Shown: positions 26,188-36,087, numbered from the stretch's first letter. The stretch: DNA of 64,000 bases from Bacteroidota bacterium (GCA_016715425.1 JADKAC010000001.1:354960-418959), one strand, 5' to 3'. Numbers and translations: made by a program. The notes: generated from the letters alone by a model not told the origin.

Positions 26188-28806
26188 ATGCATCGTATTT
26201 TTTTTATTTCCCTTTTTCTGATATTAACTGCTTCTTTTTTAACGAAGTATTTTTCTGAATCCACCTATTCAATTATAAATGAAGAAGGTGAAGAAGAAAA
26301 ACTTGCAGAAATGGAAGGCTATGGAGAATTTTTATTTCTAAAATTAGCAGACCCAAATACGGGCGCTATTCCGCAAAATGCTTTGATGCATGCTTACAAT
26401 ACTTTAAAAGATCGGGGGTATTATAAAAAAACTGTAACAGGGAATTTCAGAAGTGGTGGATGGCAACCGGTGAATGATTTTTTTAATACACTCGCTATTA
26501 CAAAAATTGCATATGATCCCAACAATACGCAATTGTTTTATTTCTGTACCGGAGAAGGATGGTTTAATGCTGATGGTGTAAAAGGTGCAGGTGTTTGGAA
26601 ATCAGAAAATGGTGGTGCAACATGGAATCAATTAAGTTCTACAGCAATTCCAATTTTTGATTATTGTCAGGATATTGATGTGCATCCAATTACCGGTGAT
26701 ATTTATGTTGCAACTCGCAGTGGAGGTTTGCAACGTTCAACAGATGGAGGAACATCATGGCAAAAAGTGTTGGGTTCCACTGCAGGTTCTACACGCAATT
26801 CAATTTGTGATGTTGAAATTACCTCTGATGGTGGTGTATTTGTCGCTATTGGAATTTTTGAAACTGATGGTGTTTATTATTCTGATAATGGCGACTCTTC
26901 TACTTATGCAAAACAAACTACAGGTTTACCGGGCAGCGGTTATTATAGAATTGAATTAGCAGTTTCTAAATCTAATCCCAACATTGCGTATGCTATTCCA
27001 TGTTCTTTAGATTATAGAATTCAAGGAGTGTATCGAACAGAAGATCGTGGGGCTAACTGGCAATTAACTTCTTTGCCGGGTGATAATCGTGAACTTGCAG
27101 CTAAGCAAGCTTGGTATGATTTAACTATGGAAGTGGATCCGAATGATCCGAATATTGTAGTTGCAGGTGGATTACATATTTGGCGCACTCAGGATGGTGG
27201 TGGAACATGGAAACAACTCACTTCCGGCGGTATTGATTCTAATTTATTGCGATATGTGCATGTGGATCAACATGCGGTTGTTTTTCGAAATTCTGATGAA
27301 GTATATTTTGGTAATGATGGAGGCATTTATAAAACAGATAATTTTTCTGCAAGTCAACCATTTATTTATCATCGCAATGATGGTTATAATGTAACTCAAT
27401 TTTATAGTGCAGATATAAATCCTGTTTCCGGCAATCATAAATTAATTGGTGGTACACAGGATAATGGATCGTTGATGGCAGTTAATCCTGATGTATCTTT
27501 TTTTAAAACTGTTTCGGGAGCAGATGGTGCTTTTTCTGAATACAATAATTTTAATGCAGATATATTTTATACAGCAACGCAATTCAGAAGATTTTATCGC
27601 TTTACAAATGGTGGATATGAATTACCTGATACATTAACGATAGATACACTCACAGATAACAATGTATTTTTTATTAATCCTTGGGCATTAGATCCCAATG
27701 ATCCCGAAAAATGTTTTTATGCAAGTAACATTGGTTTATGGCGTATAGATTCATTAACTACAGCAACAAGAAATGATTGGGAAAAGGCATGTGTTTTTGG
27801 TGGAAAAATTTCGGCAGTTAGTGTTTCAAATAATCCACCCGGCATTGCATTTTTTGGTCGCAGTGCATCAGAAGCACAAATCTATGCACTATATAATGCA
27901 GCCACTGTTGATCCGGGTTCCGCACCAATGCCTTTAGATCCCAATGATGAAATTCCGGATAGCGGTGTTTTTTTTAGCATGTATTGTTCTTCAATTGGAG
28001 TGGATCCAAATGATGCAAATCATTTAGTAGTTACTTATTCCAATTATGGAATTCAATCTGTTTGGGAAACAAAAAATGCATTATCGGGAAGTCCAAACTG
28101 GAGTTCTTGTGAAGGAGATTTACCGGATATTCCTGTGTATTGGTCATTGATTCATCCCAACAATCCTAAAGTATGTTATATCGCAACGGAGATGGGTGTG
28201 TTCTATACGGATTTATTAAATGGTACTGAAACAGTATGGATTCCTTGTTCAAATTTTCCAATTGTTAGAACGGATATGTTGCGCATAAGACTGGATGATT
28301 TATCTGTAGTTGCTGCTACACATGGAAGAGGTTTATGGACTGCAACATTAGATGCAAGTGCCACCGCAAATGATATAGTATGGCAGGAGCGTGGACCCAA
28401 TAATATTGGTGGAAGAACTCGTGCAATTATGATAGATCCAAATGATGCTACAGGAAATACGGTGTGGGCAGGTTCTGTTGCCGGTGGCTTATGGAGAATT
28501 ACAGATATTAATTATACTGCCATTACACAACCACAAATTTCAGAATCAAAATTTGTTGTGTATCCTAATCCTGCACTTACTGAAAATGTGTATGTTGATC
28601 TTTCTAAATTTTCCGGAAAAATTATTTCACTAAAAATATTTAATGCGCAAGGAAGTTTAGTGCTAGAAGTTTTAAATGATTATAATGTGCCGAATGCATT
28701 ACAATATAAATTAGAATTGCCAAAAAATATTTTTTCGGGAATTAATTATATTGCAATAACTACTTCTGAAAATACTTGGGTTGAAAAATTAATGATTGTT
28801 AGATAA
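26188..28806 (+). CDS. Large T9SS-exported beta-propeller (BNR/sortilin-like) protein
   Basis: The 872-residue protein has an N-terminal hydrophobic signal region (MHRIFFISLFLILTASFLTK). The main part contains repeated Asp-box/BNR motifs: SENGGATWNQL (about 150), STDGGTSWQKV (about 185), TEDRGANWQL (about 285) and TQDGGGTWKQL (about 335), plus NDGGIYKTDN. This is the tandem propeller seen in xyloglucanase-like and VPS10-like secreted proteins. The end carries a T9SS type A domain (VVYPNPALTENVYVDLS ... WVEKLMIVR). It is probably cell-surface or secreted; carbohydrate or peptide substrate is unknown. Catalytic residues cannot be assigned. Confidence 0.9.
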   Translation: MHRIFFISLFLILTASFLTKYFSESTYSIINEEGEEEKLAEMEGYGEFLFLKLADPNTGAIPQNALMHAYNTLKDRGYYKKTVTGNFRSGGWQPVNDFFNTLAITKIAYDPNNTQLFYFCTGEGWFNADGVKGAGVWKSENGGATWNQLSSTAIPIFDYCQDIDVHPITGDIYVATRSGGLQRSTDGGTSWQKVLGSTAGSTRNSICDVEITSDGGVFVAIGIFETDGVYYSDNGDSSTYAKQTTGLPGSGYYRIELAVSKSNPNIAYAIPCSLDYRIQGVYRTEDRGANWQLTSLPGDNRELAAKQAWYDLTMEVDPNDPNIVVAGGLHIWRTQDGGGTWKQLTSGGIDSNLLRYVHVDQHAVVFRNSDEVYFGNDGGIYKTDNFSASQPFIYHRNDGYNVTQFYSADINPVSGNHKLIGGTQDNGSLMAVNPDVSFFKTVSGADGAFSEYNNFNADIFYTATQFRRFYRFTNGGYELPDTLTIDTLTDNNVFFINPWALDPNDPEKCFYASNIGLWRIDSLTTATRNDWEKACVFGGKISAVSVSNNPPGIAFFGRSASEAQIYALYNAATVDPGSAPMPLDPNDEIPDSGVFFSMYCSSIGVDPNDANHLVVTYSNYGIQSVWETKNALSGSPNWSSCEGDLPDIPVYWSLIHPNNPKVCYIATEMGVFYTDLLNGTETVWIPCSNFPIVRTDMLRIRLDDLSVVAATHGRGLWTATLDASATANDIVWQERGPNNIGGRTRAIMIDPNDATGNTVWAGSVAGGLWRITDINYTAITQPQISESKFVVYPNPALTENVYVDLSKFSGKIISLKIFNAQGSLVLEVLNDYNVPNALQYKLELPKNIFSGINYIAITTSENTWVEKLMIVR

Positions 28807-28817
28807 AATGTATTCTC

Positions 28818-30932
28818 CTATAATCGAATATTAAGTGCACCCTCAGATTTTAAGTTGTGAAATCTGATATTGTTATCAAGACAAAATTTTTCCCAATACT
28901 TTATGCTCTTATATGAATTGGTATTATCAAATATCCATATTGATTTTTTAAATTTCTCTGCTAATTGTTCTAGATTTAAAAAGGGATTATTGCAAATAAG
29001 TAAATAATCAGAAGCCGGTAATGTTGCAATAGCTGTACTATTATTTGTTATCGTATTAATTATTTTATTTCCAATAATAATTGTGCTTCCTGAAATTACA
29101 ATTGAATTAGATTTAAAATTTGAGTCTAAACAAATTGTCTGGTACGAATCAATTCCATATTGTTGCAAAGCAGGTTTAATGATATAATTGAAATTGGTAG
29201 AATTATTATCTATTTTTTCTTCTGTTAGCAGATACAGAGTATTCTCATAAATTACACTGAGAAGTGTGTTGTTTTTAATTTGAATAAAACTTAATTCCTT
29301 TGTGCTTTTCCGTTGTATAACAGTTTGTAATGTGAATACCATAAAAAGTAAAAGCGTAATTATAAAAGCATATATATAATCTTTGTTTTTTGATGTCAAT
29401 ATTATTGCAGCAATAAAGATTAAAAGGCACATCACAATTGTCTGCAACAAACTCCAATGAATATATTCAACAGTTGCACCCGGCAGTGTATTTGCAAATG
29501 CCATACTTTCATTCATGATTTTTATTGGAATATAAACCAGCCAACCTGCTATAGATGCAAGAGGTGAAATCCAGCTTATTGTAAATAAAAAAACGCCAGA
29601 AACTAAAGTGAGAAATGCCATTGGTATTGCAACCATATTGGTCAATAAAAAATAATTTGGAAATTGATGAAAGTAAAAAATGGTGATTGGTATAGTTCCT
29701 ATTTGTGCACCAATACTTACAGATGCCAACGACCAAATATATTTTGGAATGAGATGTTTTACTTTTATTAATTTATATAAATAGGGTTGAAATGCAACAA
29801 TGCCTAATACCGCTAAAAAAGAAAGCTGAAATCCAACTTCCATCACCATAAATGGATTGATGAAGAACAATAAAATTGCAGAGGCAGAAAGGATATTATA
29901 ACTGTTAATATGCTGACCATCTAAGCGGCCAAATGCAAGCATTGTAAACATAACTGCCGATCTGAATATGCTGGGTGAAAGCCCTGTGATGCATCCATAA
30001 ATCCAAATGCATGTTACTATAATTATGGGTTTTATATATCTGTAAGAATTTGTTTTATTTTTTTTGAAGAAGGGAATTAGATTTAAAAGTATTTCGAGTA
30101 TTGCATAAAATATTCCGACATGTAAACCTGAAACAGCAAGCACATGCATGGTTCCTGTTTTTGCAAAATGATCTCTGGTTTCATTATCTAATAAAGTCCT
30201 GTTGCCTAGAATTAAAGCAAGTGCAATACCCTGTACTTCTTGATCGTGAATATTCTCAGTTATCTGTCTGCTAAAATATTGTCTGCAATTAAAAATGAAA
30301 TTCCAAAAGGGTTTAGGGGAAAAATTATCCGACAATAAAAATTCTCCATTTTTTAAGTAAGCAGTGTAAAATATTTTATGTGCCTTTAAATATTTTGCAT
30401 AATCGAAGGCTCCCGGATTATTGGTGGAGGCGGGTGCAGAAAAATTGTTTTTAATTATTACTTCGTTTCCATATTTGGGAATAACATTCAAATCATTTTT
30501 TGCGAGATAGATAATTGCATTTCCTACAGTGGATGTGTTAAAGGACTGCCGATACATCTCCTGTACTTCCACAGTTAATTTAATACTATTCTCTTTTATT
30601 TCAGGAGGTTCGGTTATCCTACAGCGAAAAGTTTCAGCATCAGATAAATATTTTCCAAAATACGAAGATTGATTTCTTGGATCATCTAACTCAACCAATA
30701 AACTACCGCAGAACATACACGCCAGAATAAATATTGAGCCTTGAAATTTAATAAGCTTAATACTGCGGTTACCCATTCTGGTTAAAAAGAGAACACAAAA
30801 AATTGTAGTTAATCCGATAAAACATATCCAGATAAATTCAGAAGAAAAAACATGTTGTAATTGCAACACTATTCCTACGAGCAAAAAGTTTGCAATCCGA
30901 AATGCAGGAATATAGGGGAACCCGGATTTCAT
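28818..30932 (-). CDS. comEC: ComEC/Rec2-family competence DNA channel, lacking the MBL active site
   Basis: The 704-residue protein has an N-terminal DUF4131 region, then the Competence membrane domain (FAKTGTMHVLAVSGLHVGIF at about residue 255-275 is the signature; LSPSIFRSAVMFTMLAFG and VGFQLSFLAVLGI follow). The C-terminal 160 residues hold a degenerate beta-lactamase-like region without HxHxDH. ComEC normally forms the inner-membrane pore for transforming DNA; loss of the nuclease-like domain is usual in Bacteroidota. It is convergent with the T9SS gene and divergent from the GH3 gene. Confidence 0.92.
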   Translation of the reverse strand: MKSGFPYIPAFRIANFLLVGIVLQLQHVFSSEFIWICFIGLTTIFCVLFLTRMGNRSIKLIKFQGSIFILACMFCGSLLVELDDPRNQSSYFGKYLSDAETFRCRITEPPEIKENSIKLTVEVQEMYRQSFNTSTVGNAIIYLAKNDLNVIPKYGNEVIIKNNFSAPASTNNPGAFDYAKYLKAHKIFYTAYLKNGEFLLSDNFSPKPFWNFIFNCRQYFSRQITENIHDQEVQGIALALILGNRTLLDNETRDHFAKTGTMHVLAVSGLHVGIFYAILEILLNLIPFFKKNKTNSYRYIKPIIIVTCIWIYGCITGLSPSIFRSAVMFTMLAFGRLDGQHINSYNILSASAILLFFINPFMVMEVGFQLSFLAVLGIVAFQPYLYKLIKVKHLIPKYIWSLASVSIGAQIGTIPITIFYFHQFPNYFLLTNMVAIPMAFLTLVSGVFLFTISWISPLASIAGWLVYIPIKIMNESMAFANTLPGATVEYIHWSLLQTIVMCLLIFIAAIILTSKNKDYIYAFIITLLLFMVFTLQTVIQRKSTKELSFIQIKNNTLLSVIYENTLYLLTEEKIDNNSTNFNYIIKPALQQYGIDSYQTICLDSNFKSNSIVISGSTIIIGNKIINTITNNSTAIATLPASDYLLICNNPFLNLEQLAEKFKKSIWIFDNTNSYKSIKYWEKFCLDNNIRFHNLKSEGALNIRL

Positions 30933-31052
30933 TTCAAAAAGGATACACTAAAAGTACATTATCCTAAAATGCATAGCAAATGTTTTTTATTAAGTATACA
31001 AATACTTGCTATTGGAACAAAAAATTGCCGTGATGTAAAGAAGCAATTGGTT

Positions 31053-31060
31053 GTATATTT
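31053..31060 (+). promoter_or_regulatory. TAnnTTTG promoter element next to the GH3 start
   Basis: TATATTTG ends only 6 bp before the GTG start codon, so transcription should begin at or within a few bases of the start: a nearly leaderless mRNA. An upstream TTGCC (31025-31029) is a weak -33 candidate. Confidence 0.45.
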
Positions 31061-31066
31061 GCCGGC

Positions 31067-32566
31067 GTGTCAATTAAGTCCTCATTAGCCCGTCCATTTG
31101 CATCTTATGTCGCATCTAAAATAAAATCGGCACATACTAAACCTATTGAGCATCAGAAAAAAATTATGTTGCAATTAATTGCCCAGGCAAAAGACACTGC
31201 ATTTGGCAACGCAAATAATTTTGAAAGCGTAAAAACCTATTCTGATTTTAAACAAGCTGTTCCGATAGCAGATTATGAAGCATTGAAACCTTGGATAGAA
31301 AAAATTAAGCAAGGAGAACAAAATATATTGTGGCCGGGTAAGCCATTATATTTTGCAAAAACAAGCGGCACTACCAGCGGGGTAAAATATATTCCAATTA
31401 CAAAGGCGAGTATGCCCAATCATATTAATAGTGCTCGTAATGCATTGCTGATGTATATCAATAATTCCGGTAATACAGATTTTGTAAATGGCAAAATGAT
31501 TTTTTTGCAAGGCAGTCCGGAAGTGGAAGAATTACATGGCATTAAAATCGGCAGGCTTAGCGGATTGGTATATCATCATGTTCCGGGATATTTATTAAAG
31601 AACAGACTACCTTCTTATCAAACAAATTGTATTGAAGATTGGGAAGAAAAAGTAGAAAAAATTTGCAGAGAAACTATAAAGGAAAACATGACTTTGATTA
31701 GTGGAATTCCTCCTTGGGTAATTATGTATTTTGAAAAGCTGCTCGAAATTTCCGGTAAGAAAACTGTAAAAGAAATTTTTCCAAATTTTAGTTTATTCGT
31801 TTATGGTGGCGTGAATTACGAACCTTACCGTATGCGCATGGAAGAATTAATCGGCGGTAAAATAGATAGTATAGAAACCTATCCGGCAAGCGAAGGATTT
31901 ATTGCTTATCAGGATTCATTAACCGAACCGGGATTATTATTAAATGTGGACTCAGGGATTTTTTTTGAATTTATTCCTGTAGAAGAAGTGCATTTAGAAA
32001 ATCCAACTAGAATAAGTTTGGAAAGTGTAGAATTGGATAAAAATTATGCTTTAGTAATAAATTCGAATGCAGGCCTTTGGGGATATTTTATTGGCGACAC
32101 AGTGAAATTTGTAAGTCTGAATCCACATCGCATTATAGTGAGTGGAAGAGTGAAGCATTTTATTTCTGCCTTTGGTGAACATGTAATTGGAGAAGAAGTG
32201 GAGTTTGCTATTTTGGAAGCGGCAAAAAAAATGCAGATAACTATTCGTGAATTTACTGTTGCCCCACAAGTGAATCCCACAGAAGGATTACCTTATCATG
32301 AATGGTTTGTTGAGTTTGAAAAAAATCCGGAGGACATAGATGCATTTACCGTATTAGTTGATGAAAATTTGCAGAAAAAAAATATTTATTATCGGGACTT
32401 AATAGAAGGAAAAATACTGCGGCCACTTATTATTACGTTAATGCAGCCAAATGCATTTCGAGACTTCATGAAAAGTAAAGGAAAATTAGGTGGACAAAAT
32501 AAAGTTGCCCGACTTAGTAACGACCGTATTATCGCAAATGAACTTGATTCATGGAAGGCATGTTAA
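31067..32566 (+). CDS. GH3 auxin-responsive-promoter family acyl-acid-amido synthetase-like protein
   Basis: The 499-residue protein belongs to the ANL adenylating superfamily GH3 branch. The phosphate loop is FAKTSGTTSGVKYIP (about residues 103-117), a second motif is ETYPASEGFIAYQ (adenine/acyl binding, about 268-280), and the third is LVINSNAGLWGYFIGDTVKF (about 325-345). Plant GH3 enzymes join amino acids to jasmonate or auxin through acyl-AMP; bacterial members have mostly unknown substrates. I chose GTG at 31067, as no ATG fits before conserved residues. It is divergent from comEC with about 130 bp between. Confidence 0.92.
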   Translation: MSIKSSLARPFASYVASKIKSAHTKPIEHQKKIMLQLIAQAKDTAFGNANNFESVKTYSDFKQAVPIADYEALKPWIEKIKQGEQNILWPGKPLYFAKTSGTTSGVKYIPITKASMPNHINSARNALLMYINNSGNTDFVNGKMIFLQGSPEVEELHGIKIGRLSGLVYHHVPGYLLKNRLPSYQTNCIEDWEEKVEKICRETIKENMTLISGIPPWVIMYFEKLLEISGKKTVKEIFPNFSLFVYGGVNYEPYRMRMEELIGGKIDSIETYPASEGFIAYQDSLTEPGLLLNVDSGIFFEFIPVEEVHLENPTRISLESVELDKNYALVINSNAGLWGYFIGDTVKFVSLNPHRIIVSGRVKHFISAFGEHVIGEEVEFAILEAAKKMQITIREFTVAPQVNPTEGLPYHEWFVEFEKNPEDIDAFTVLVDENLQKKNIYYRDLIEGKILRPLIITLMQPNAFRDFMKSKGKLGGQNKVARLSNDRIIANELDSWKAC

Positions 32567-32625
32567 CAAATCTTAATCATTTTACACCCTTATACTTATT
32601 TGAATTATAGAATTTTACAGCAATT

Positions 32626-33945
32626 ATGGTAATAGTACAAGTAGCACAATTAGTCTTATCTCTCACGATATTGGTTTTTATTCATGAACTAGGGCATTTT
32701 CTTGCAGCAAGAATGTTTGGTATTCGAGTAGAGAAATTTTATATATTTTTTGATGCCTGGGGAAAGAAAATAGTTTCCTGGAAAAGAGGCGATACAGAAT
32801 ATGGAATTGGCTGGCTGCCCTTGGGTGGTTATGTAAAAATCGTCGGCATGATTGACGAAAGCATGGATAAAAAACAAATGGCAGAAGAGCCGCAACCCTA
32901 CGAATTTCGTTCAAAACCTAACTGGCAAAAATTCATTGTTATGATTGCCGGCATAGTGATGAATATTATTTTAGGGATTGTAATTTACACTGCATATCAT
33001 TTCCATTTTGATAAATATTATACACCTGTTTCCGAAATTAATAAGGATGGTATTTATGCCTGGGAAAGTGCCCGCAATATGGGTTTTGAAACCGGCGACA
33101 GATTAAAAGCAGTGAATGGAAAAGAGTATAAGCGATACGATGACTACATTTCCATGAAAGTAATTTTTGGTGCAGAAGTTACTGTGGAGCGCAATGGTAA
33201 AAAAGAAGTGATAGATGTGCCTAACGATTTTTTTCAAACAATACGCAGTGGTGGTGGATTCATAGAATCAAAAAGCCTTGTGAAAGTAGATAGTCTAACT
33301 TCTCCGGAAACCAATGCTGCAAAAGCCGGATTATTGCCCGGGGATCAGATTGTAGCTGTGGATGGCAATGATTTATTTTCTTATGGAGAATTTAAAGAGC
33401 TATTGCAAAATAATAAAAATGGTACAGCAGATATTGAAGTATTGCGCAATGATGCAAAAGATACTTTTAAAGTAGATGTAGATTCTGCAGGCTTAATTGG
33501 GTTTGTTGCTCAAATACAAATGCCTAAAGATTACGACTCTACAAAATACACTGTGGGTTCATCAATTACTTATGGATCACGGGATGCATTTGAAGTATTT
33601 TACTATCAGGCGGTTGGATTATGGAAATTAGTTTCCGGTCAAATTAAAGCAACGGAGTCCATTCAAAGTCCAATTGGTATCACATCTTATTTCCCTAAAG
33701 TTTGGGACTGGCGTGCATTCTGGAGATTAACTGCATTGCTTTCCATGGTTCTTGCATTTATGAATTTACTTCCTATTCCTGCTTTAGATGGTGGGCATAT
33801 TATGTTTATTGGTATAGAGTCTATCATGGGTCGCAAATTATCTGATAAATTTATGGAGCGGGCACAAATTGCTGGAATGGTGTTGCTGTTATCGCTAATG
33901 GTATTCGCTGTAGGTAATGACTTATTTAAAATCTTTTCGAATTAA
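32626..33945 (+). CDS. rseP: RIP metalloprotease RseP (site-2 protease)
   Basis: The 439-residue protein has the zinc motif HELGH (residues 20-24) in the first membrane helix, FGIRVEKFYIFFDAWGKKI after it, two PDZ-like regions (about 115-200 and 205-285), and a C-terminal membrane domain with NLLPIPALDGGHI (about residue 380-392, third zinc ligand Asp). It cleaves membrane anti-sigma factors and leftover signal peptides inside the membrane. Its stop overlaps the start of the next gene by one base (33945). Confidence 0.96.
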   Translation: MVIVQVAQLVLSLTILVFIHELGHFLAARMFGIRVEKFYIFFDAWGKKIVSWKRGDTEYGIGWLPLGGYVKIVGMIDESMDKKQMAEEPQPYEFRSKPNWQKFIVMIAGIVMNIILGIVIYTAYHFHFDKYYTPVSEINKDGIYAWESARNMGFETGDRLKAVNGKEYKRYDDYISMKVIFGAEVTVERNGKKEVIDVPNDFFQTIRSGGGFIESKSLVKVDSLTSPETNAAKAGLLPGDQIVAVDGNDLFSYGEFKELLQNNKNGTADIEVLRNDAKDTFKVDVDSAGLIGFVAQIQMPKDYDSTKYTVGSSITYGSRDAFEVFYYQAVGLWKLVSGQIKATESIQSPIGITSYFPKVWDWRAFWRLTALLSMVLAFMNLLPIPALDGGHIMFIGIESIMGRKLSDKFMERAQIAGMVLLLSLMVFAVGNDLFKIFSN

Positions 33946-34742
33946 TGCGATCGTTTTCAACTGTATTACTTGTTTGCGTTTTTCTTCAATTAGGAGCACA
34001 AGAAGATAATGGACAACTGTTGCAGATAACTCATCACCGAGTAATGGTAATTCCATTTAATGAATTTTATTATTTAAGTGATGCTGATCCTGAATTAGCA
34101 AAAGCAAATAATAAAAATCCGGAAGATGTTTCTGTATTATTTCGATATGGCATTACAAATAATGTGGCCACAAAAGTAATCAGCAGCTACGATACCTATA
34201 ATATATTAACTGATACAACAGTGCAATCCCAAGTTGATTTGAATCGCATTTATGGTTCTATACTATATAAATATCAAAAACCAATTAATTCTACAGATTC
34301 AGATTCATCCAGCAGAGAGATTTTTAAGCAAGATGTTTTTGGATTAAAGCACGAAGTAGAGCAACCTAAAGCATCCAAAAAGAATTCTACTGACCCAGAT
34401 AAAAAATTTATGAATGCAGTGGTGAAGGATGAAACGTTATTCCCTTATTTGCAAGAAAAATATGGAGTTGACATGTTTGTTTTTATAAATCAATTTGAAG
34501 TAAAAACCAATTGGGAAAATTGTCTCGACCTTGCAACACATAATTTTGAACGAGAAATCATAGTACACTTTTCTATTTATAATGCAATGGGGAAAGAATT
34601 AAAAGGCGATGCCGTTTCTGTTATTTTCCCTTCCACCGAAAGAAGTTTCGATCAGATAATCAGTAGCCAGTTTCCATTAATTGCAGATCAATTAGGTATG
34701 GCAGTGCAGGAGTCTGCTTACTCAGAATCATTAAAAAAATGA
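33945..34742 (+). CDS. Secreted protein of unknown function
   Basis: The 265-residue protein begins with a signal peptide (MRSFSTVLLVCVFLQLGAQ). The mature protein is mixed alpha/beta; motifs that may help matching are HHRVMVIPFNEFYYLSDADP and VDMFVFINQFEVKTNWENCL. A serine/lysine-rich spacer lies near residue 145. The gene overlaps rseP by 1 bp and hscB by 4 bp (ATGA), so it is tightly coupled in one operon. I do not recognise the family. Confidence 0.7.
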   Translation: MRSFSTVLLVCVFLQLGAQEDNGQLLQITHHRVMVIPFNEFYYLSDADPELAKANNKNPEDVSVLFRYGITNNVATKVISSYDTYNILTDTTVQSQVDLNRIYGSILYKYQKPINSTDSDSSSREIFKQDVFGLKHEVEQPKASKKNSTDPDKKFMNAVVKDETLFPYLQEKYGVDMFVFINQFEVKTNWENCLDLATHNFEREIIVHFSIYNAMGKELKGDAVSVIFPSTERSFDQIISSQFPLIADQLGMAVQESAYSESLKK

Positions 34743-35266
34743 ACTATTTTACTTTTTATGAATTGCCGGTTTCTTTCTTGTTAGATGAAAAACAATTGAG
34801 AACAAAATTTCTTGAATTAGGAAAAAGATATCATCCGGATTTTTATACAAAAGCCAGCCCTGAAAAACAATCTAAAATTCTGGAGCTTTCCACTTTAAAT
34901 AATAAAGCGTATAAAATACTAGGGAGCTTCGACAGAAGAATGCAATACATATTAAAGGAAGCGGGTGTGTTGGAAGAAGAAGAAAAATATCAATTGCCTC
35001 AGATATTTCTGATGGAAATGATGGATATGAATGAGATACTGATGGAGTTACAATTTGATCCGGATCCTTTGAAAAAAGAGGAAGTTTTAAACCATCTGGA
35101 ACAGATTGATAAAAACATGTATAGCGAAATTGAAAATGTGCTGAAAGAATACAAAATCGAAAATGCTACAAAAGCACAATACAAGCAGATAAAAGAATAT
35201 TATTATAAAAGCCGTTATTTGTTGCGTATTCGTGAGCAGTTGGATAAATTTGCGCTCCCTGATTAA
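34739..35266 (+). CDS. hscB: Fe-S assembly co-chaperone HscB
   Basis: The 175-residue protein has an N-terminal J domain with HPD at residues 32-34 (LGKRYHPDFYTKA), followed by AYKILGSFDRRMQYIL and a C-terminal three-helix domain that contacts the IscU scaffold (LPQIFLMEMMDMNEIL). It stimulates the HscA Hsp70 for Fe-S transfer. hscA and isc genes are not in this window. The start overlaps the preceding gene; tRNA-Leu begins 18 bp after the stop. Confidence 0.92.
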   Translation: MNYFTFYELPVSFLLDEKQLRTKFLELGKRYHPDFYTKASPEKQSKILELSTLNNKAYKILGSFDRRMQYILKEAGVLEEEEKYQLPQIFLMEMMDMNEILMELQFDPDPLKKEEVLNHLEQIDKNMYSEIENVLKEYKIENATKAQYKQIKEYYYKSRYLLRIREQLDKFALPD

Positions 35267-35284
35267 GGCTGGCGCCTAAGAAAT

Positions 35285-35369
35285 GCCGTGGTGGTGGAAT
35301 TGGTAGACACGCTGGACTCAAAATCCAGTGCCCTCAAAAAGCGTGTGGGTTCGATTCCCACCCACGGTA
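35285..35369 (+). tRNA. tRNA-Leu (anticodon CAA)
   Basis: The cloverleaf is clear: acceptor GCCGTGG (35285-35291) pairs with CCACGGT (35362-35368; terminal G-U), discriminator A at 35369. The anticodon stem CTGGA/TCCAG encloses loop CTCAAAA, giving anticodon CAA at 35319-35321 for UUG codons. A long variable arm (GTGCCCTCAAAAAGCGT), as in type II tRNAs, and the T arm GTGGGTTCGATTCCCAC follow. CCA is not encoded. Confidence 0.97.
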
Positions 35370-35402
35370 CTTAGAATTTAAATTTTTCTTCTGCATTTTA
35401 AC

Positions 35403-35433
35403 TTGCTATTTGTCTCTTCCTGATTTACCTTTG
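35403..35433 (+). promoter_or_regulatory. Promoter of the L21-L27 operon
   Basis: TACCTTTG at 35426-35433 matches the TAnnTTTG element, with TTG 20 bp upstream (35403-35405). It lies between tRNA-Leu and rplU, 27 bp before the rplU ATG. Confidence 0.55.
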
Positions 35434-35459
35434 CACCTTTGTTTTAAATAAGAATTTTT

Positions 35460-35768
35460 ATGTACGCAATTGTAAGTATCGCCGGTCAGCAGTTTAAAGT
35501 AGAAGAAAATCAGGAAATCTATGTTCATCATCAGAATGGTAATGAAGGTGATAGTCTGACTTTTAATGAAGTGTTGTTAATGGATAATGATGGAAAAGTT
35601 GTTGTAGGAACTCCTACACTTCCGGATGCCAGCGTTTCTGCAACAATTGTTTCGCATGTAAAAGGCGACAAGGTGATTATCTTTAAAAAGAAGCGGCGCA
35701 AAGGATATCAAGTAATGAATGGCCACAGGCAATCATTTACTAAACTGAAAATTGACAAAATCAAATAA
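35460..35768 (+). CDS. rplU: 50S ribosomal protein L21
   Basis: The 102-residue protein begins MYAIVSIAGQQFKVEENQEI and ends in the typical KVIIFKKKRRKGYQVMNGHR and TKLKI block. It binds 23S rRNA in the large subunit. rpmA (L27) follows after 15 bp, the usual pairing. Confidence 0.98.
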   Translation: MYAIVSIAGQQFKVEENQEIYVHHQNGNEGDSLTFNEVLLMDNDGKVVVGTPTLPDASVSATIVSHVKGDKVIIFKKKRRKGYQVMNGHRQSFTKLKIDKIK

Positions 35769-35783
35769 TTAAAAGAAACAGTT

Positions 35784-36056
35784 ATGGCTCATAAGAAAGG
35801 TGTCGGTAGTTCAAGAAACGGACGTGAATCACATAGTAAAAGATTAGGTGTGAAGATTTGGGGTGGCCAGGAAGTTATTTCCGGAAACATCATTATCCGC
35901 CAAAGAGGAACAAAATATCATCCCGGTAAAAATGTGGGTTTGGGTAAAGACCATACAATTTATGCACTTGTGGACGGAACAGTAAATTTTACTCGTGGCC
36001 GCAAAGACAGATCAATTGTGCATGTGTTGCCTCTTGAAGTTGCTGCAGTAGCGTAA
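35784..36056 (+). CDS. rpmA: 50S ribosomal protein L27
   Basis: The 90-residue protein begins [20 protein letters not shown]; this is the non-cleaved N-terminus (no Firmicutes-like extension). [20 protein letters not shown] and [14 protein letters not shown] follow. L27 reaches the peptidyl transferase centre. A strong terminator ends the operon 31 bp later. Confidence 0.98.
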   Translation: MAHKKGVGSSRNGRESHSKRLGVKIWGGQEVISGNIIIRQRGTKYHPGKNVGLGKDHTIYALVDGTVNFTRGRKDRSIVHVLPLEVAAVA

Positions 36057-36087
36057 CAAATAATTAAAGAGTTTAAATACTTCATTT

